The translations under genes were made by a program, and so were the position numbers. Below the pieces are notes generated by a model, which had not been told where the DNA came from, did no database searches, and saw only the letters and a list, made by a program, of their open reading frames with translations. This document shows positions 1-11,399 of a stretch of 64,000 nt of DNA, in pieces (the stretch's first letter is position 1; each line of letters opens with the position of its first letter). This DNA is from Coriaria nepalensis (taxonomy: Eukaryota > Streptophyta > Magnoliopsida > Cucurbitales > Coriariaceae), in the NCBI GenBank assembly GCA_027186245.1, contig CP114495.1:3239001-3303000 (forward strand), given 5' to 3'.

Positions 1-68
1 CCATACAACGATGGAGTAACAAATAACAAAAGCCAAAGCAAGTAAAGTGGCTGAAATAAGAATCTGAG

Positions 69-2532
69 TCAAGCCATCGCAGTTAGGCTAGGATAAAATG
101 CAGTTCCGCAAGCGATCCACTGCCTCTTCCTACCACCACGAGGAACGACACACCCCGGTACCTTAAACCATTCCCTAGTGAAAACATCATAAGTGACCAA
201 CCGGTTCATCTGTCTAGACCTAAGTGACAGCATGAGCAAGCCCTTGTTACCCAAGCAAGTCATCCTAACGTGCTTCCCATAAAACTCCAAGCACCATATG
301 TTTGGCATTCTGTCAACCTCCTTCCACAAGAGAGTCATCTTCTGAAGCTCCCATATGCAAACGCAAGTAGCCGCATTTTTAGTCAACAGTCCCACTAGCA
401 TTATCCTCCCTTCACACTCTGCCAGAGTATGGTCGCTTAAATGCAGTGGGGCTGGGATTATGTACTGCTTCCAAATCCCTTTTACTACATCATAGGACAC
501 AATCCCATCTGGGTCTGACCTCATAAAGTAAAGGCTACTGCCAATGGAAACCGCCTGTGACCTGAAGTTCAAGGATAGAGGGAGTGTTATATTTGACGGC
601 ATGGGTCCCGGACGGGCCCACATGTTTTTCACCGAGTCATAAAGTTCATACTCTCCATCACATCCTACCCATAGAATCTTGTAGCCTTCCTTACTAGCAG
701 AGGGGTTATTATTTAGAGTCATTCCAACTGCAACTCTGGACCAGACCTTGACTGACCGGGCAGGCAGCTCTTTGAATGATTGGGTCAGTGGGTTGCATAC
801 ATAAAAGTTCCTATGACCTATGTCGAGAAAGCAGACTAGACCTCCAGTTGAAGCAACCGGCAAGACGATTAGTTTTGTGAGCAGGGAAGAAAGGGTTGGG
901 TGGTGCCATTTTCTTGAGGAAGGGTTGTACATTGCTCCAGAGTTTACATTTTCATGGGTAATGGTGTAGAACCATGGGATGCCTTGTGGGATTTGAGCAC
1001 AGTGGTGGGAAAAAGTTTGGGAGTCGAGCAAGGAGTTCCATTTTCGACAAACAGAGCGGAAACGGAAAAATGTGGCAACTGGAAGTCTGGCAATAACAGC
1101 CTCGAAAAGGTCTTCAGGGAAGCCTTTCCAGATTTGTGGTTCCATTAACTCATCTGTGGAAGTTGTGACTGATGATTTCGTCCGGTTCCAGTCTTTACGG
1201 GGTCTCTTGGTGGGTGGGGTTTTGTAAGGTTCGGACATCTTATTATCTCCTGATCTTTTTCCAGCAGCCATTACAAGACCGTAGTATTCATCTGCAGAGC
1301 CTTCGTCAACATTTGCAAAGCCGTATCTGCATAAAATAGTGATCTAAGTTATTGATCAACTTATAACTAGGAGTGCTTAATATCAAAACCTTGCAGAAGG
1401 AAAGGGAACCATATGGGAACACAGAAATAGAAATGATGAATAATTACGTAAACCCAAGGTCGGTGATATCAAATAGCTAGTATGTTCAGAGTTCTTTGTC
1501 AATCATATTGGGTTTCATTTCTTTATCACAACACAATATACTATGCTATCATTAAGATAAGTAAGGTTCTGAGAATAATTCTACTCGTGCAATATCATAG
1601 TTGAAATAGCAGCTGGAATGAGAATGAAATGTTAGAGACATAATAGTCAGGCCAATATGATACTGAAATGAGAAGAACTATTGGCACAAACATGAGCACA
1701 GATCAAATTGATGGTTTACTTGGTCATTATGGGCATGATGCTATTAAACACACAACAATGAAGAAGCATTTGTTGGCAACTTGGCATATTTACATGATTT
1801 TCATAATCTTAATTTGTGAAAAGCATTGCAAGAAGATTTTTCATAATCTTAATTGGTGAAAAGCATTTGCAAGACAAGGGGGGATGACACCCGTGAATTG
1901 CAGAGAAATGGTCAAACTAATTTTGAATAAGCCATCAGGAATCCAAAAGATACCCCGGTTTAAACTCAACATACAAGAATTGATAAGAAAAATTGCAATG
2001 TACTCCTTAAAGTATAAGCATTAACCTAACACATAAAATTCCTGAGATTATATCCCCTCTTTTAGGGTGGGCTACTCTTATTGTAGTTCCAACACCGATC
2101 CACAGCACTTTACCGGATTCTTTTCACACAAACAGAAAAACCATTCTGAAGAAATCAAAGACAGAAATGGAACAAGTTTTTAACTCTAATTTCCACAATG
2201 GCGCATATATGGTTCCAATGACACGTTTCTCAGGCCCAAATTCTCCACTCCAGAACAAAGGAGAGACACAATTTAGCAGGGGGAACAAAGCAATCACACG
2301 AAAACAAAACTAATTTACCAAATCAACAGCTCAAACGAAAACGAAAAACCTCCGGGATGAACAAATAAAAAGAAGATGAAAATCAGGAATAAATAAATAA
2401 GAAAGAAACAGCAAAAATGAATACCTAAGTACAGAAATTCGTAGACTTCCTTAAAGAGAAAAGAAGTATAAAACTATCTCGAAGAACAACCTACAAGCCG
2501 TAAAATATATCTAGCTCAAAGATCACAGAGAT

Positions 2533-2574
<42 letters not shown>

Positions 2575-2730
2575 CGGTTGAGAGAGAGATTGAGCGAAAG
2601 GTAGTTGAGGAAGATGTTGAAAAAGATGATGATGATGATGATGGGGAGGAGGAAGAGGAATATGATGAGAGAGTTCTAAGAGCTCTTGAAGCTGACCGAT
2701 TAGCTGCCTAAGCATGGCCAGGCCTTCCAT
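69..2730 (-). CDS. LCR: F-box protein FBX6 / LCR (miR394 target)
   Basis: Two coding exons on the minus strand, 2730-2573 and 1326-69, give 471 aa. The donor is AG|GT at 2572 and the acceptor is ATGCAG|A before 1326. The split codon is AG+A, and the open frame crosses the junction without a stop. The N-terminus reads MEGLAMLRQLIGQLQELLEL, a start I recognise from FBX6/LCR. An F-box lies near residues 122-160 (FPEDLFEAVIARLP, then FRSVCRKWNSLL). A kelch-like/galactose-oxidase C-terminal half follows and ends CGTAFYPSLTAMA. The family is an SCF substrate receptor; in Arabidopsis LCR restrains shoot stem-cell maintenance and leaf shape and is repressed by miR394. Length agrees with the about 467-aa Arabidopsis protein. 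A downstream ATG at 1271 would give a 400-aa form that still has the F-box. The first exon is His/Leu/Ser-rich and less certain than the second. Confidence 0.9.
302..321 (-). promoter_or_regulatory. miR394 target site in the LCR coding sequence
   Basis: Read on the plus strand these 20 bases equal mature miR394 as I know it, except for one base (A instead of C at miRNA position 14). The minus-strand mRNA is therefore complementary to the miRNA over 19 of 20 positions, with positions 10-11, where cleavage occurs, paired. The site codes for the residues KEVDRMPN, the same place as the known LCR site in Arabidopsis. It implies post-transcriptional repression of this gene by miR394. Confidence 0.88.
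1327..2572 (-). other. LCR intron 1 with (TC)n directly after the donor
   Basis: Intron of about 1.25 kb. The donor GT (2572-2571) runs straight into a (CT/AG)18 microsatellite at 2535-2570, so the 5' splice site reads GTCTCTCT instead of a GTAAGT-like consensus. The remainder is AT-rich without another gene. A short direct repeat (ttttcataatcttaatt-ggtgaaaagcatttgcaaga type) occurs twice at 1797-1875. Confidence 0.7.
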
Positions 2731-2860
2731 GCCCAGCCTTCTCCTTCTCTATGCGCTCCCCACAACCTTCTCTCTCCGACCCTGTAATAAACCCCCCCTC
2801 CCTCTCCTCTCCCTGGTAGCCAATTATATATCCCCACGTAAGCAGGTACATGTAGTTGCA
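2731..2860 (-). promoter_or_regulatory. LCR 5' UTR and core promoter
   Basis: Upstream of the LCR start on the minus strand there is a pyrimidine-rich leader, and a TATA-like run (GATATATAATTGG) at about 2821-2833, roughly 95 bp before the start codon. This fits a short leader. Position and function are inferred from sequence only. Confidence 0.4.
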
Positions 2861-4060
2861 ATGAATTGTACTGACCCGCACGCAACATTTTTTTATGTTT
2901 CTTTTTTAATATTTTTTCTTTTACGATTTTACTAAAATTTCCACAAAAGACCCCTTTAAAGGCCATGAAATGATGCATTGAGTTTTTTTTTTAAACATTT
3001 CTATATATATATATATATTTAAAATTCGCGTTAGCTTAATTATTTGTATTTAAAAAAAAAGAGAAATTAGGATAAATTTGTAAATTTTGATATAAATTAT
3101 AATAAATATTTAAAATTTTAAATAAATATTTCATTTTAAATTTTAATTATAATAAAATTATAATTCTATTAAAAATAGATGAAATAATTATATATATATT
3201 ATAATCATTAAGTAATTATTAAAATTATAAATTTGATTTGATTTAAAATTTATATTTATATTTAATTTTAATTTTGATTTTTTAACCTATTTTATTTATT
3301 GATTCTCTATTTCCACTATAGATTGCCACAATCTTTTTCCGCCTCCTCCGCTATCACTACCCTCTTCCAACACTGCTACTACCAACCTCCACTTTTAACA
3401 TAAAAATATTAAAATTTAATTAATTTCTTTCTTTCTTTCTTTATCTTTTAAATATTAAAATTTTAAATTTCTATATTGACAATAATAATAGAGGAGAGGG
3501 TGGTGCTAGCAGCGACAAATGAAGGTGGTGGCGGCCGGTGTGGTGGAAAAGGAAAATAAATTAAGAAAAAAAAAGTGGGTTTAAAAAATTAAATCTAAAT
3601 TAAAGAGGATAAAAATATAAATAAAAATTTTAAGTTTGGTTAAATTTAGAATTTAAATAGTTACTTAAAGACCATCTGATATGTATATAATCATTTTATA
3701 TATTTTTAATAAAATTAGGAATTCATTATAATTTAAACTTAAAATTAAGTATTCAATATAATTATTAAAAATTTTAAGTTTTCGTTATAATTTATACTAA
3801 ATTTTTTAGTGTCTTATGTCTATGATAAATTTATAATTTTAATTATATATAAATTTAATATAATATATATTGTACTAATATGAACCTGACTTATACGATT
3901 GAAATCGATTATAGTAATATGATTCTTTCAAAAAAAATATACAAGCTATGTAAAAATATTTATTGTAAATGTAATGTAGAAAAGTATAAACTTTAAAATT
4001 ATGTTTTATCCCATAGTTATGGTGCATATTGAAGGATGTCTTATACTATAATATAGTTTC

Positions 4061-4091
<31 letters not shown>

Positions 4092-4453
4092 AGGAAAAAA
4101 AGTATAAACTTGGAATTTGTATAGCGTGTTCTTAACTCTCTTTATACAACCCTATATTTTAGTCATATCGTAAGAAAGAGTTAAAAATATGTAAAGTTAT
4201 TGAAAAGTAGAAAACAAACAAGCACACACACTCAATTGCTTTCAACTTTAGATGCTTTAAAATTTGTCATATACTTTGTACCTTCGAAGTAGGGTTAATC
4301 TAGTTTTTAGTGCACGTATAAATCGAATCTTATAGATTCATCTTTCATTTGGTTTTTGGTTGGGTTAATCGGATGACTGATTTTTACGCACCTCTACCTT
4401 CAGTTCATACATAATACTTTTTATTTAAAATTTTAGAGAGATGTAAAACATAT

Positions 4454-4455
<2 letters not shown>

Positions 4456-4523
<68 letters not shown>
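4456..4523. repeat. (TAA)n microsatellite
   Basis: An uninterrupted run of TAA/AAT units of about 68 bp in intergenic DNA. Confidence 0.95.
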
Positions 4524-4525
<2 letters not shown>

Positions 4526-4748
4526 GAAGGAAGGAGAAGGGAAAAATCCAATCTCACACACTTTTGTTTTCTTTTTTCTTTGATAATTTAGAATGATGAT
4601 GTTGTTAGAATTACGAAAGTACCAACTACTTTAGTTGAGTTTTGAGAGCAAGTTACAAGTACCTATTCAAGTTGATTCTCTCAATTTCCACTCATTTCCC
4701 ATAACAGCTAATAAGTGCCTTCAAAGAAGCGCTCATCATTATTAACAT

Positions 4749-4751
<3 letters not shown>

Positions 4752-4797
<46 letters not shown>
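4752..4797. repeat. (CT)n microsatellite
   Basis: An uninterrupted CT run of about 46 bp in intergenic DNA. Confidence 0.95.
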
Positions 4798-4799
<2 letters not shown>

Positions 4800-4983
4800 T
4801 CCAACCCCCATATTTTTTTACACTTTTTTCTTTTTCTTTTTTAATGCATCATACTCATAAATAGAACCAGTCTTTCAAAATATTTAGTCTATTAAATATG
4901 GGTTCAAATCCTTATTAACGGTGCAAACATATGACTGATGTTAATTATTTAAATACCTGACTTAACTTACGGATCACCAATAA

Positions 4984-5027
<44 letters not shown>

Positions 5028-6344
5028 TTAGGGTTGAACATATTATTCATGACTGTTTTAACCGTTAATCGACCGCAAAAAAAATAAAAATGAAACAATA
5101 GGTAAATTTTTCACTAAATTTCATATTTGAATTACTAAACAATAGGTAAATTTATTTGATCAATAAATTTCATTATTTAGTTATACCACGGAGCAATAAG
5201 TTTAATTAGTGTAAGTTTAACTTTGTGTTCATAAAATTTCCGATGAAATATTTGAGTGAATCAGTTTGTTCATTGTTGGCTACATATATATTACAAACGA
5301 TTAAGTATAATAATGCATTCAATTAATCATATAATTAATAATAAATTCAATTATATATATTATACAATTAATAAAAATAAATAATAAATAAAACATAATA
5401 TATAAAATGATAAACCGATTAAAATAGAACGGTTGGTAAATTATTCTTAAATTCCTCAACCGGTCGTATAACCGACCGTTTCATCGTTTGCCCATCCTTA
5501 GTTACTTTCAGGTGGGAATCACCAAAAAAATGGTTGCTACTGTCAAACACCATCCCTTCTCTTATATACACAAGTACTACTTGAAGTCTCCCAACAATAC
5601 CCATAACCAGTATTCTCTTCTTCTTCTTTTTGGACCCACCTAACTATTAAATGGTTATATCTCTGTATGAATTTTCTTACAATTACATTCTTCTTATTAT
5701 AGTACTCTATGTTTGGTTGTTCGATGAGAAGAGAAAGAATTAGGAATTAGATGGAACCTTAGAAGTGATATATGCAGGGAAGGTGGTGAGAGAAGAAAGT
5801 TCTCATAATTTTATTGGTTGATTACTCAAATGTGAAAGCAATTAGAGAGAATTATGATAAACCATTACAATTTTATTGCAACTGCAGTTTCCCCAAACTT
5901 CTCTCGGAAGGGGGTTGTTTAAGTACTTTTAGATTAAAGTTAGTCCACTAATAAAATGAAGATTAAAGCTTTTTTATTCGTTTCCACATAGCAATGAAAG
6001 AGCTTCATTGAAATTCATGGAATCTTGTATTTATAAGACAAAAGACAAAAGGCCAAATGTTAGGTATGTTTAAACAATTTCAGGACTCAATTGAGGGATA
6101 GGCATGAAAGAAATTGAAATGCATTAGGACAGATAATGATAGTGAGTGTTTTTGACCTTTTGATGAATTTTATTGATAATATGAGATTAGACATCAAAAG
6201 ATACTTCCAAAGACTCCTCTGTTAAATGGGCTCATCGAGAGGATGAAAGGACACTAGTTGAAAGGGTGAGATATTTACTTTCATAGGCTCAATTGCTAAT
6301 TTTTTTTTTGGGTGAACCTTTGAATACAATTATATAGGATTGTA

Positions 6345-7190
6345 TAAATAGTGAATACGGATATCCGCTATCCCTTATCTGCTATATTTATCATTTGCAT
6401 TAATAGATGGTTATCCGCCCATTAAAAAATTTCTTTCATTATTATCCACCTGCTCTACCCCGTGATAGAGCTGGTGTATATCCGCCAATGCCATGGCGGG
6501 TCGTTACAACAGTTATCCACTACTTGCTCGCCCGTTTTTTTTTTAAATTTCTTATTTTGTTTTTAAAGACAATCAATATTTTCAAGCAACTGTGAACATA
6601 TAAACTATGGATTTGACTTATTTTAGTTGAGTCAATCGTCATTAATTAATGAAGAAATATGAATATATTAAATAATTATTATACATTACATAAGTTAAGA
6701 CTAGCAGTTATGACTTACTAGCATCTTCGATCCCATTGAATCGTCGACTAAACTTACAGTTATGACTTATTAGTATGCTAGCAGTTATGACTAGAAGGCT
6801 TTCATACTCATGTCATAACTGTTAGTATACTCATAAGACCTTCGACCACATCGACCTGTCGAATAAATTAACAATTATGCTGGTTCACTCATAAGTCATA
6901 ACTATGGTAGTTCGTTTAGCAAGGGTGGATGACACCGGTCACAAATGGTGAATGGCGAGAAGGAGGTTGCGTTGCTGCGGTCTGAAGGTGAAGAGGGATC
7001 AAATCTGCTTCTGAGTCGTGACTACTCTGGTATGAAGGCGAATAAAGTAAAGACATTTCATTTTTTAAAAATTAAACCATGCGGATATCTTTTATCTACC
7101 GGATATCCGCTCGCCTAAAAAAAAAAATTTAAAAAGTATATGTCATATCTGCTCTTCTGGCAGCAGGATCGGGCGGTTACAGTGGATACA
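6345..7190. repeat. Unclassified repeat-like segment with GGATATCCGC ends
   Basis: The palindromic word GGATATCCG occurs near both edges (about 6358-6370 and 7100-7112), with TATCCGCC-type words close by. Inside, a block near 6705-6905 repeats AGTTATGACT and its reverse complement several times, and a segment (ttcgatc...gtcgactaaa...cagttatgac) is duplicated about 110 bp downstream (6728-6770 and 6841-6885). This internal and terminal symmetry suggests a non-coding mobile element, but no target duplication or coding part was found. Confidence 0.35.
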
Positions 7191-7199
7191 TATATTTTT

Positions 7200-9239
7200 G
7201 CACAACCCTACAATTATACATGTTCTGAATCTCACACCTTATGTTCTTATAGATTTTGATGTTCCAAATAGTGTGCAGTTCGGAAATAAAGTTTTCTGTG
7301 ATCATTTGCGTACCTTTGGGTGTAAGGCTTTTGTACATATTCACGAAGATGAGAGGTTTAAGCTTAATGTCAAGACAAGATAATGTGTATTCATTGGTTA
7401 TGGTCAAGATGAGTTCGGCTATAAGTTTTATGATCAATTCAAGTGAGAAGTGGAGATGTTATATATTCATGGAAAATCATACCATAAAAGATATTGAGAA
7501 AATAGATGAGATACTCCCAAAACATAATGACGACTTGATTGATTTGGATCTAGTTCCTCTGAAACATGTGCCGACACGAGTTGAGTATGATTTTTAGGAT
7601 GATCAGACGGTTACAAGTGATACAGATATTCCCATAGAAGTTGAGACAAAGGATGATACTGATAATCAACTGTCAGGTGTTCCATCCAGGAGGTCTACTA
7701 GAGATCGATAACCTCTCACATGGTATTTTGTTGATGAGTATATGCTACTTATTGACAAGGGAGAGCCCGAATGTTATGCAGAAGCCATGGAAGATAAACA
7801 CAAGAATGAGTGAGTTGAGGCTATGAAAGATGAGATGAAGTCTTCGCATGAGAATCACACCTTGGTGAAGTTGACTAAAGGCACAAAGGTTCTAAAATTT
7901 AGGTAGGTCTATAGAATAAAGCAAGATGAACACACTTCACAGTCGCAATACAAAGCTCGAATGGTTGTTAAGAGCTTCAGTCAAAAGAAATATGTTGATT
8001 TTGATGAAATATTTTCTCCAGTTGTAAAAATATAATCCATTCATGTGGTTTTGAGATATAACATATGTATGTAAAGACAACTTTTCTTCATGGTGACTTA
8101 GACAAGGAAATTTATATGGAGCAACCATAGAGTTTCATGTGTGCAAGTTGAAGAAATATATTTATGGCTTAAAGCAAGAACCTAGACAATAAGTACAATA
8201 AGTTTGAATCAGTTATGCGGGAGCAAGGCTACCAAAAAACAACTTATGATCAATATTTTCATGCAAAAATTCTTTGATGATGACTTCATCATACAATTGC
8301 TCTATGGTAATGACATGTTGATTATTGGCAGGAGCTCTTCAAGAATTGACATGATGAAAAAACACTTGGATAAATCCTTTAATATGAAGGATTTAGGGGG
8401 CTAACAAAGAAAATTCTTGGAATTCAAATTTATTAGGATAGATTCACCAAGAAGTTGTATATATCATAGGAGCTGTATTGAAAAAGTACTTGAAATATTC
8501 AATATAAACAAGGCTAAATTGATCAATTCTTTTCTTGCTACTCACTTTCAGTTAAGTACTAAGCAGAGTCCTTCGATAGATAAGAAAAAGAAAAATATGA
8601 GAAAATATGAGAAAATTTTCGTATGCCACAATAGTAGGAAGTTCAATGTAAGCAATGGTATACATTATGCCAGATATAGCTTACGTAGTTAGTGTTGTTA
8701 GCCGATTTCTATCCAATTCATGAAGAGAACATTGGAATGCAGTGAAGTGGGTTATGAGATATTTTCGAGGCACTTCCAGTTTGAAACTCAGTTTGGAAGT
8801 GAAAAACTAGGACTAGTTGGCTATGCAAATTCAGATATGGAAAGAGATGTGGATACCCGAAAGTTCACTTCATGTTAATTGATAATCTTCCTAAATGGAG
8901 TTGTATATGCAGCAACCGAAGCAAGTAAAGAGTTGTTATGGATGAAAAAATTTATACAAGAGCTTGGTTTCAAGTAGCCGCGCTATGTGATATTTAGTGA
9001 TAATCAAAATACCATTCACCTTGGTAACTCTACTTTCCATGCAAGATCAAAATATATTGACGTGAGGTATTATTGGATAAGATATGCTTTTAATGACAAA
9101 TTATTTGAACTTGATAAAATTCATACCGATCATAATGGTTATGATATGTTAACAAGGGCACTACCAAAAGATATGCTTGAAGTTTGTTGTTCGATCATCG
9201 GGCTGGGGAACATTTTTGCATAGTAGAAAGTGAGAGATT
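7200..9239 (+). mobile_element. Decayed Ty1/copia pol (integrase C-end to RNase H)
   Basis: Fragments of a TNT1-94-like copia polyprotein follow in the correct order but in shifting frames with many stops. The integrase C-terminal part near 7290-7420 contains HLRTFGCKAFVHIHEDERFK and then FIGYGQDEFGYKFYD-like residues. The reverse transcriptase start lies near 7780-8030 (AMEDKHKNEW, KARMVVKSFSQK). The RT catalytic region is near 8300-8400 (YGNDMLIIG, where intact elements have YVDD). RNase H is at 8985-9220 (SDNQNTIHLG, HARSKYIDVRYY). Gag, protease and the integrase core are absent. The element cannot be autonomous. Confidence 0.88.
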
Positions 9240-9640
9240 TGTTAAGTTTATTTCTACTAGAAATTTGGCATTCCATATCAAGATTAATTAGTTACGAGAG
9301 AAGTTGACTCGTATTTCTTATATATTAGTTTATCAAGTATTCTATTTCAGATATGAAATATAATATTCTCAACACGCTCTCTCACGTGTGACGTTATTTC
9401 GAGCCTACATATGACATTTTTTATATGGGTGATACAAAGCACGTGTGACCATTAATTCAATCACGTGTTTGACTTAGCTCCGATACTCTGTAGAAATTTA
9501 GGCTTTCACTGTATAAAAAATTATACTTCTATCTCAAAACTAATTGACTATAAAAGATGTTGACTCATATTTTATATATATTAATTTCTCAAATATTCTC
9601 TTTTAAATATAAAATATAATATTCTCAATATTTTTACCCC
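9240..9640 (+). repeat. Probable 3' LTR remnant of the copia relic
   Basis: A purine tract (GAAAGTGAGAGA) ends just before TGTTAAGTTT at 9240, the usual polypurine-tract/LTR arrangement. Within the following 400 bp a block of about 95 bp (9281-9375) recurs in diverged form at 9531-9630, which suggests a duplicated or nested LTR end. The exact 3' boundary and a target duplication were not found. Confidence 0.5.
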
Positions 9641-11230
9641 CACCTTTCTTTTAGGATCTCAAGCCAAACACATACAAAGAAAATGAAGGATTGTAATATA
9701 GGAAAGAAAGAGAAGGGGGAGAGTTTGGTAAAAGAAGAAGAAGAAGAAGAAGAAGAAGTCATGATGAGTTGTGGAGTCGAAAGGTAATGTAATGAAATGT
9801 GAGAGGGAAGGTTTTATGATTTTAATGATTTAAGTTCTGTCAAAACCAAAGCGATGAGGTTTGTGGTGGGCAATCATTTCTTTCTTCTATCTTAGTCTAC
9901 AAAATTAATAAGATTTTTTTTTTTTTTTGGTTCTTGTGGGCATTGATTCTCATGAAGAATGTATTCTTCATATGATAACCCATCATGGGTGATCACCATA
10001 ATCATCATACTGCATCATGATTTCGTTCTTTTACGTGTACATTACTTTCTTTTTTCACTTTTTTTTTTGCTTTCTTTCTTTTTTTCTATGACCTCCTTTT
10101 TTGACCACTCGGTTTTCATGTTGAAATGACTTGGTCCATCCTAATTAGGGCCTAAAAACTCATTCGTGTGCTATTGAATGAAAGCATTTACACAAACCCC
10201 CCCTCCCCCAAACGAAGGTGTCTTTTTTACTTCTGATAAGATAATTGAGAGAATTTAAAACTTGTGTAGATGAATCCAAAAGGAATCAAATTGGTAACGA
10301 TTATTTTGTTTGTTTTTTTTATTTATAGAAATTATTATATTTTAAGATATTATTTTTTAATCGTTAAATAAAACTATTAACAAGTAATATATTTTTTTTT
10401 ATGAAACAAAAAAATAATGTCACGATCTATTCCAAAATTCAAATTCAAAAAAAAAATTTAATAGATTTTTTGTGCAAAAAAAAAAAAAAAAAAAGGGATA
10501 CACTATTTTTATTTATATTTATTTTAATATGTAAAGGGGGGAGCGGGGAAAGTGAACATTTTTTGGATAAAGAGAGAAGAAGAAGATACTTCATTTTGGG
10601 CTTTATGGCCTTCAAAATAGCTGGGCCTCTGACTTTTTAGGATCCAATATTCCATGGGCTGCTTTTATGGAATAGAATCGTAGTTTTTTGATACCCAACT
10701 TCACTTTTTAGGAGCAAAGGTTTTGCATTCCACAAATGAGTTACAAAGGATTAAAGAAGTGAACTACAAAGGATTAGATACGAGATATTCTACTTGTTAC
10801 CGTTCTCGATGCTTGTTAATGTCGAAACGGTTTGAAATAGGCGCTACTTGTTAATGTTCTGCATGCATGATATGTATATTATTGAGCTCATTTCAAGATT
10901 ATTTGACATATTCTTCTTGCACACACAAAGGCCTAACTCTTTATGTGTTTTCATAAATCTTAAGGTTGCACATGTTACTTGAGAAGTATTTTTCGACTAG
11001 TTTTCTGACTGTTTTAACTTTTTAGGATGCAAAATGATTCGTAAGGAAGCAAGGTTCACACAGTGTGGCTCGTTTCGTGGGGGCTCAGTCGTATATGGAG
11101 TAGGTCGAAATTACAACTTCCTGTATAAGAAAAATGAAGTTGAAAAGAAACAAGGGTACACAAAAAATTTGTAGTAATATATATTTAAATTTCAAACAAC
11201 CAAATTCATATTACATATCAATCAAACAGT
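9641..11230. other. Intergenic region, no gene seen
   Basis: AT-rich with a short GAA run (9738-9760), poly-A/T tracts (e.g. about 10477-10495), and a non-coding stretch near 10780-10860 where the words TACTTGTTA and TGCTTGTTAATGT recur. The short open frames here show no domain. It separates the copia relic from the 3' end of the IQD gene. Confidence 0.6.
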
Positions 11231-11399
11231 AAATTTTTCTATCGTTTCCTCCCTTTCTCTTTTTTTTTTTTTTTTTTTTTTCCTTCTTAATTTTTATTTT
11301 ACATCAGTAATTGTAATTCAAACTACTACAATAACACCCAAATTAAAATAAACACCACAATGTCAGGGAGCCAAAAAAAATAAAAAAACGCTGACAAAA

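Larger units (their letters stand above)
2861..6340. other. AT-rich intergenic region, no gene seen
   Basis: About 3.5 kb of AT-rich sequence with many stops in all frames. It holds microsatellites (listed separately), a TA run near 4997-5020, a poly-A run near 4070-4091, and a stretch near 5405-5480 with repeated ACCGGTC/ACCGACCG-like words that suggests an old repeat. The short open frames here have no recognisable domain. Confidence 0.6.

Noticed and set aside
2574..2711. Plus-strand open frame encoding an acidic peptide (VVEEDVEKDDDDDDGEEEEE...) ending at 2711
   Set aside because: It is antisense to the pyrimidine-rich first exon and intron start of LCR; the acidic composition follows from GA-rich complement. 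No splice partner was found.
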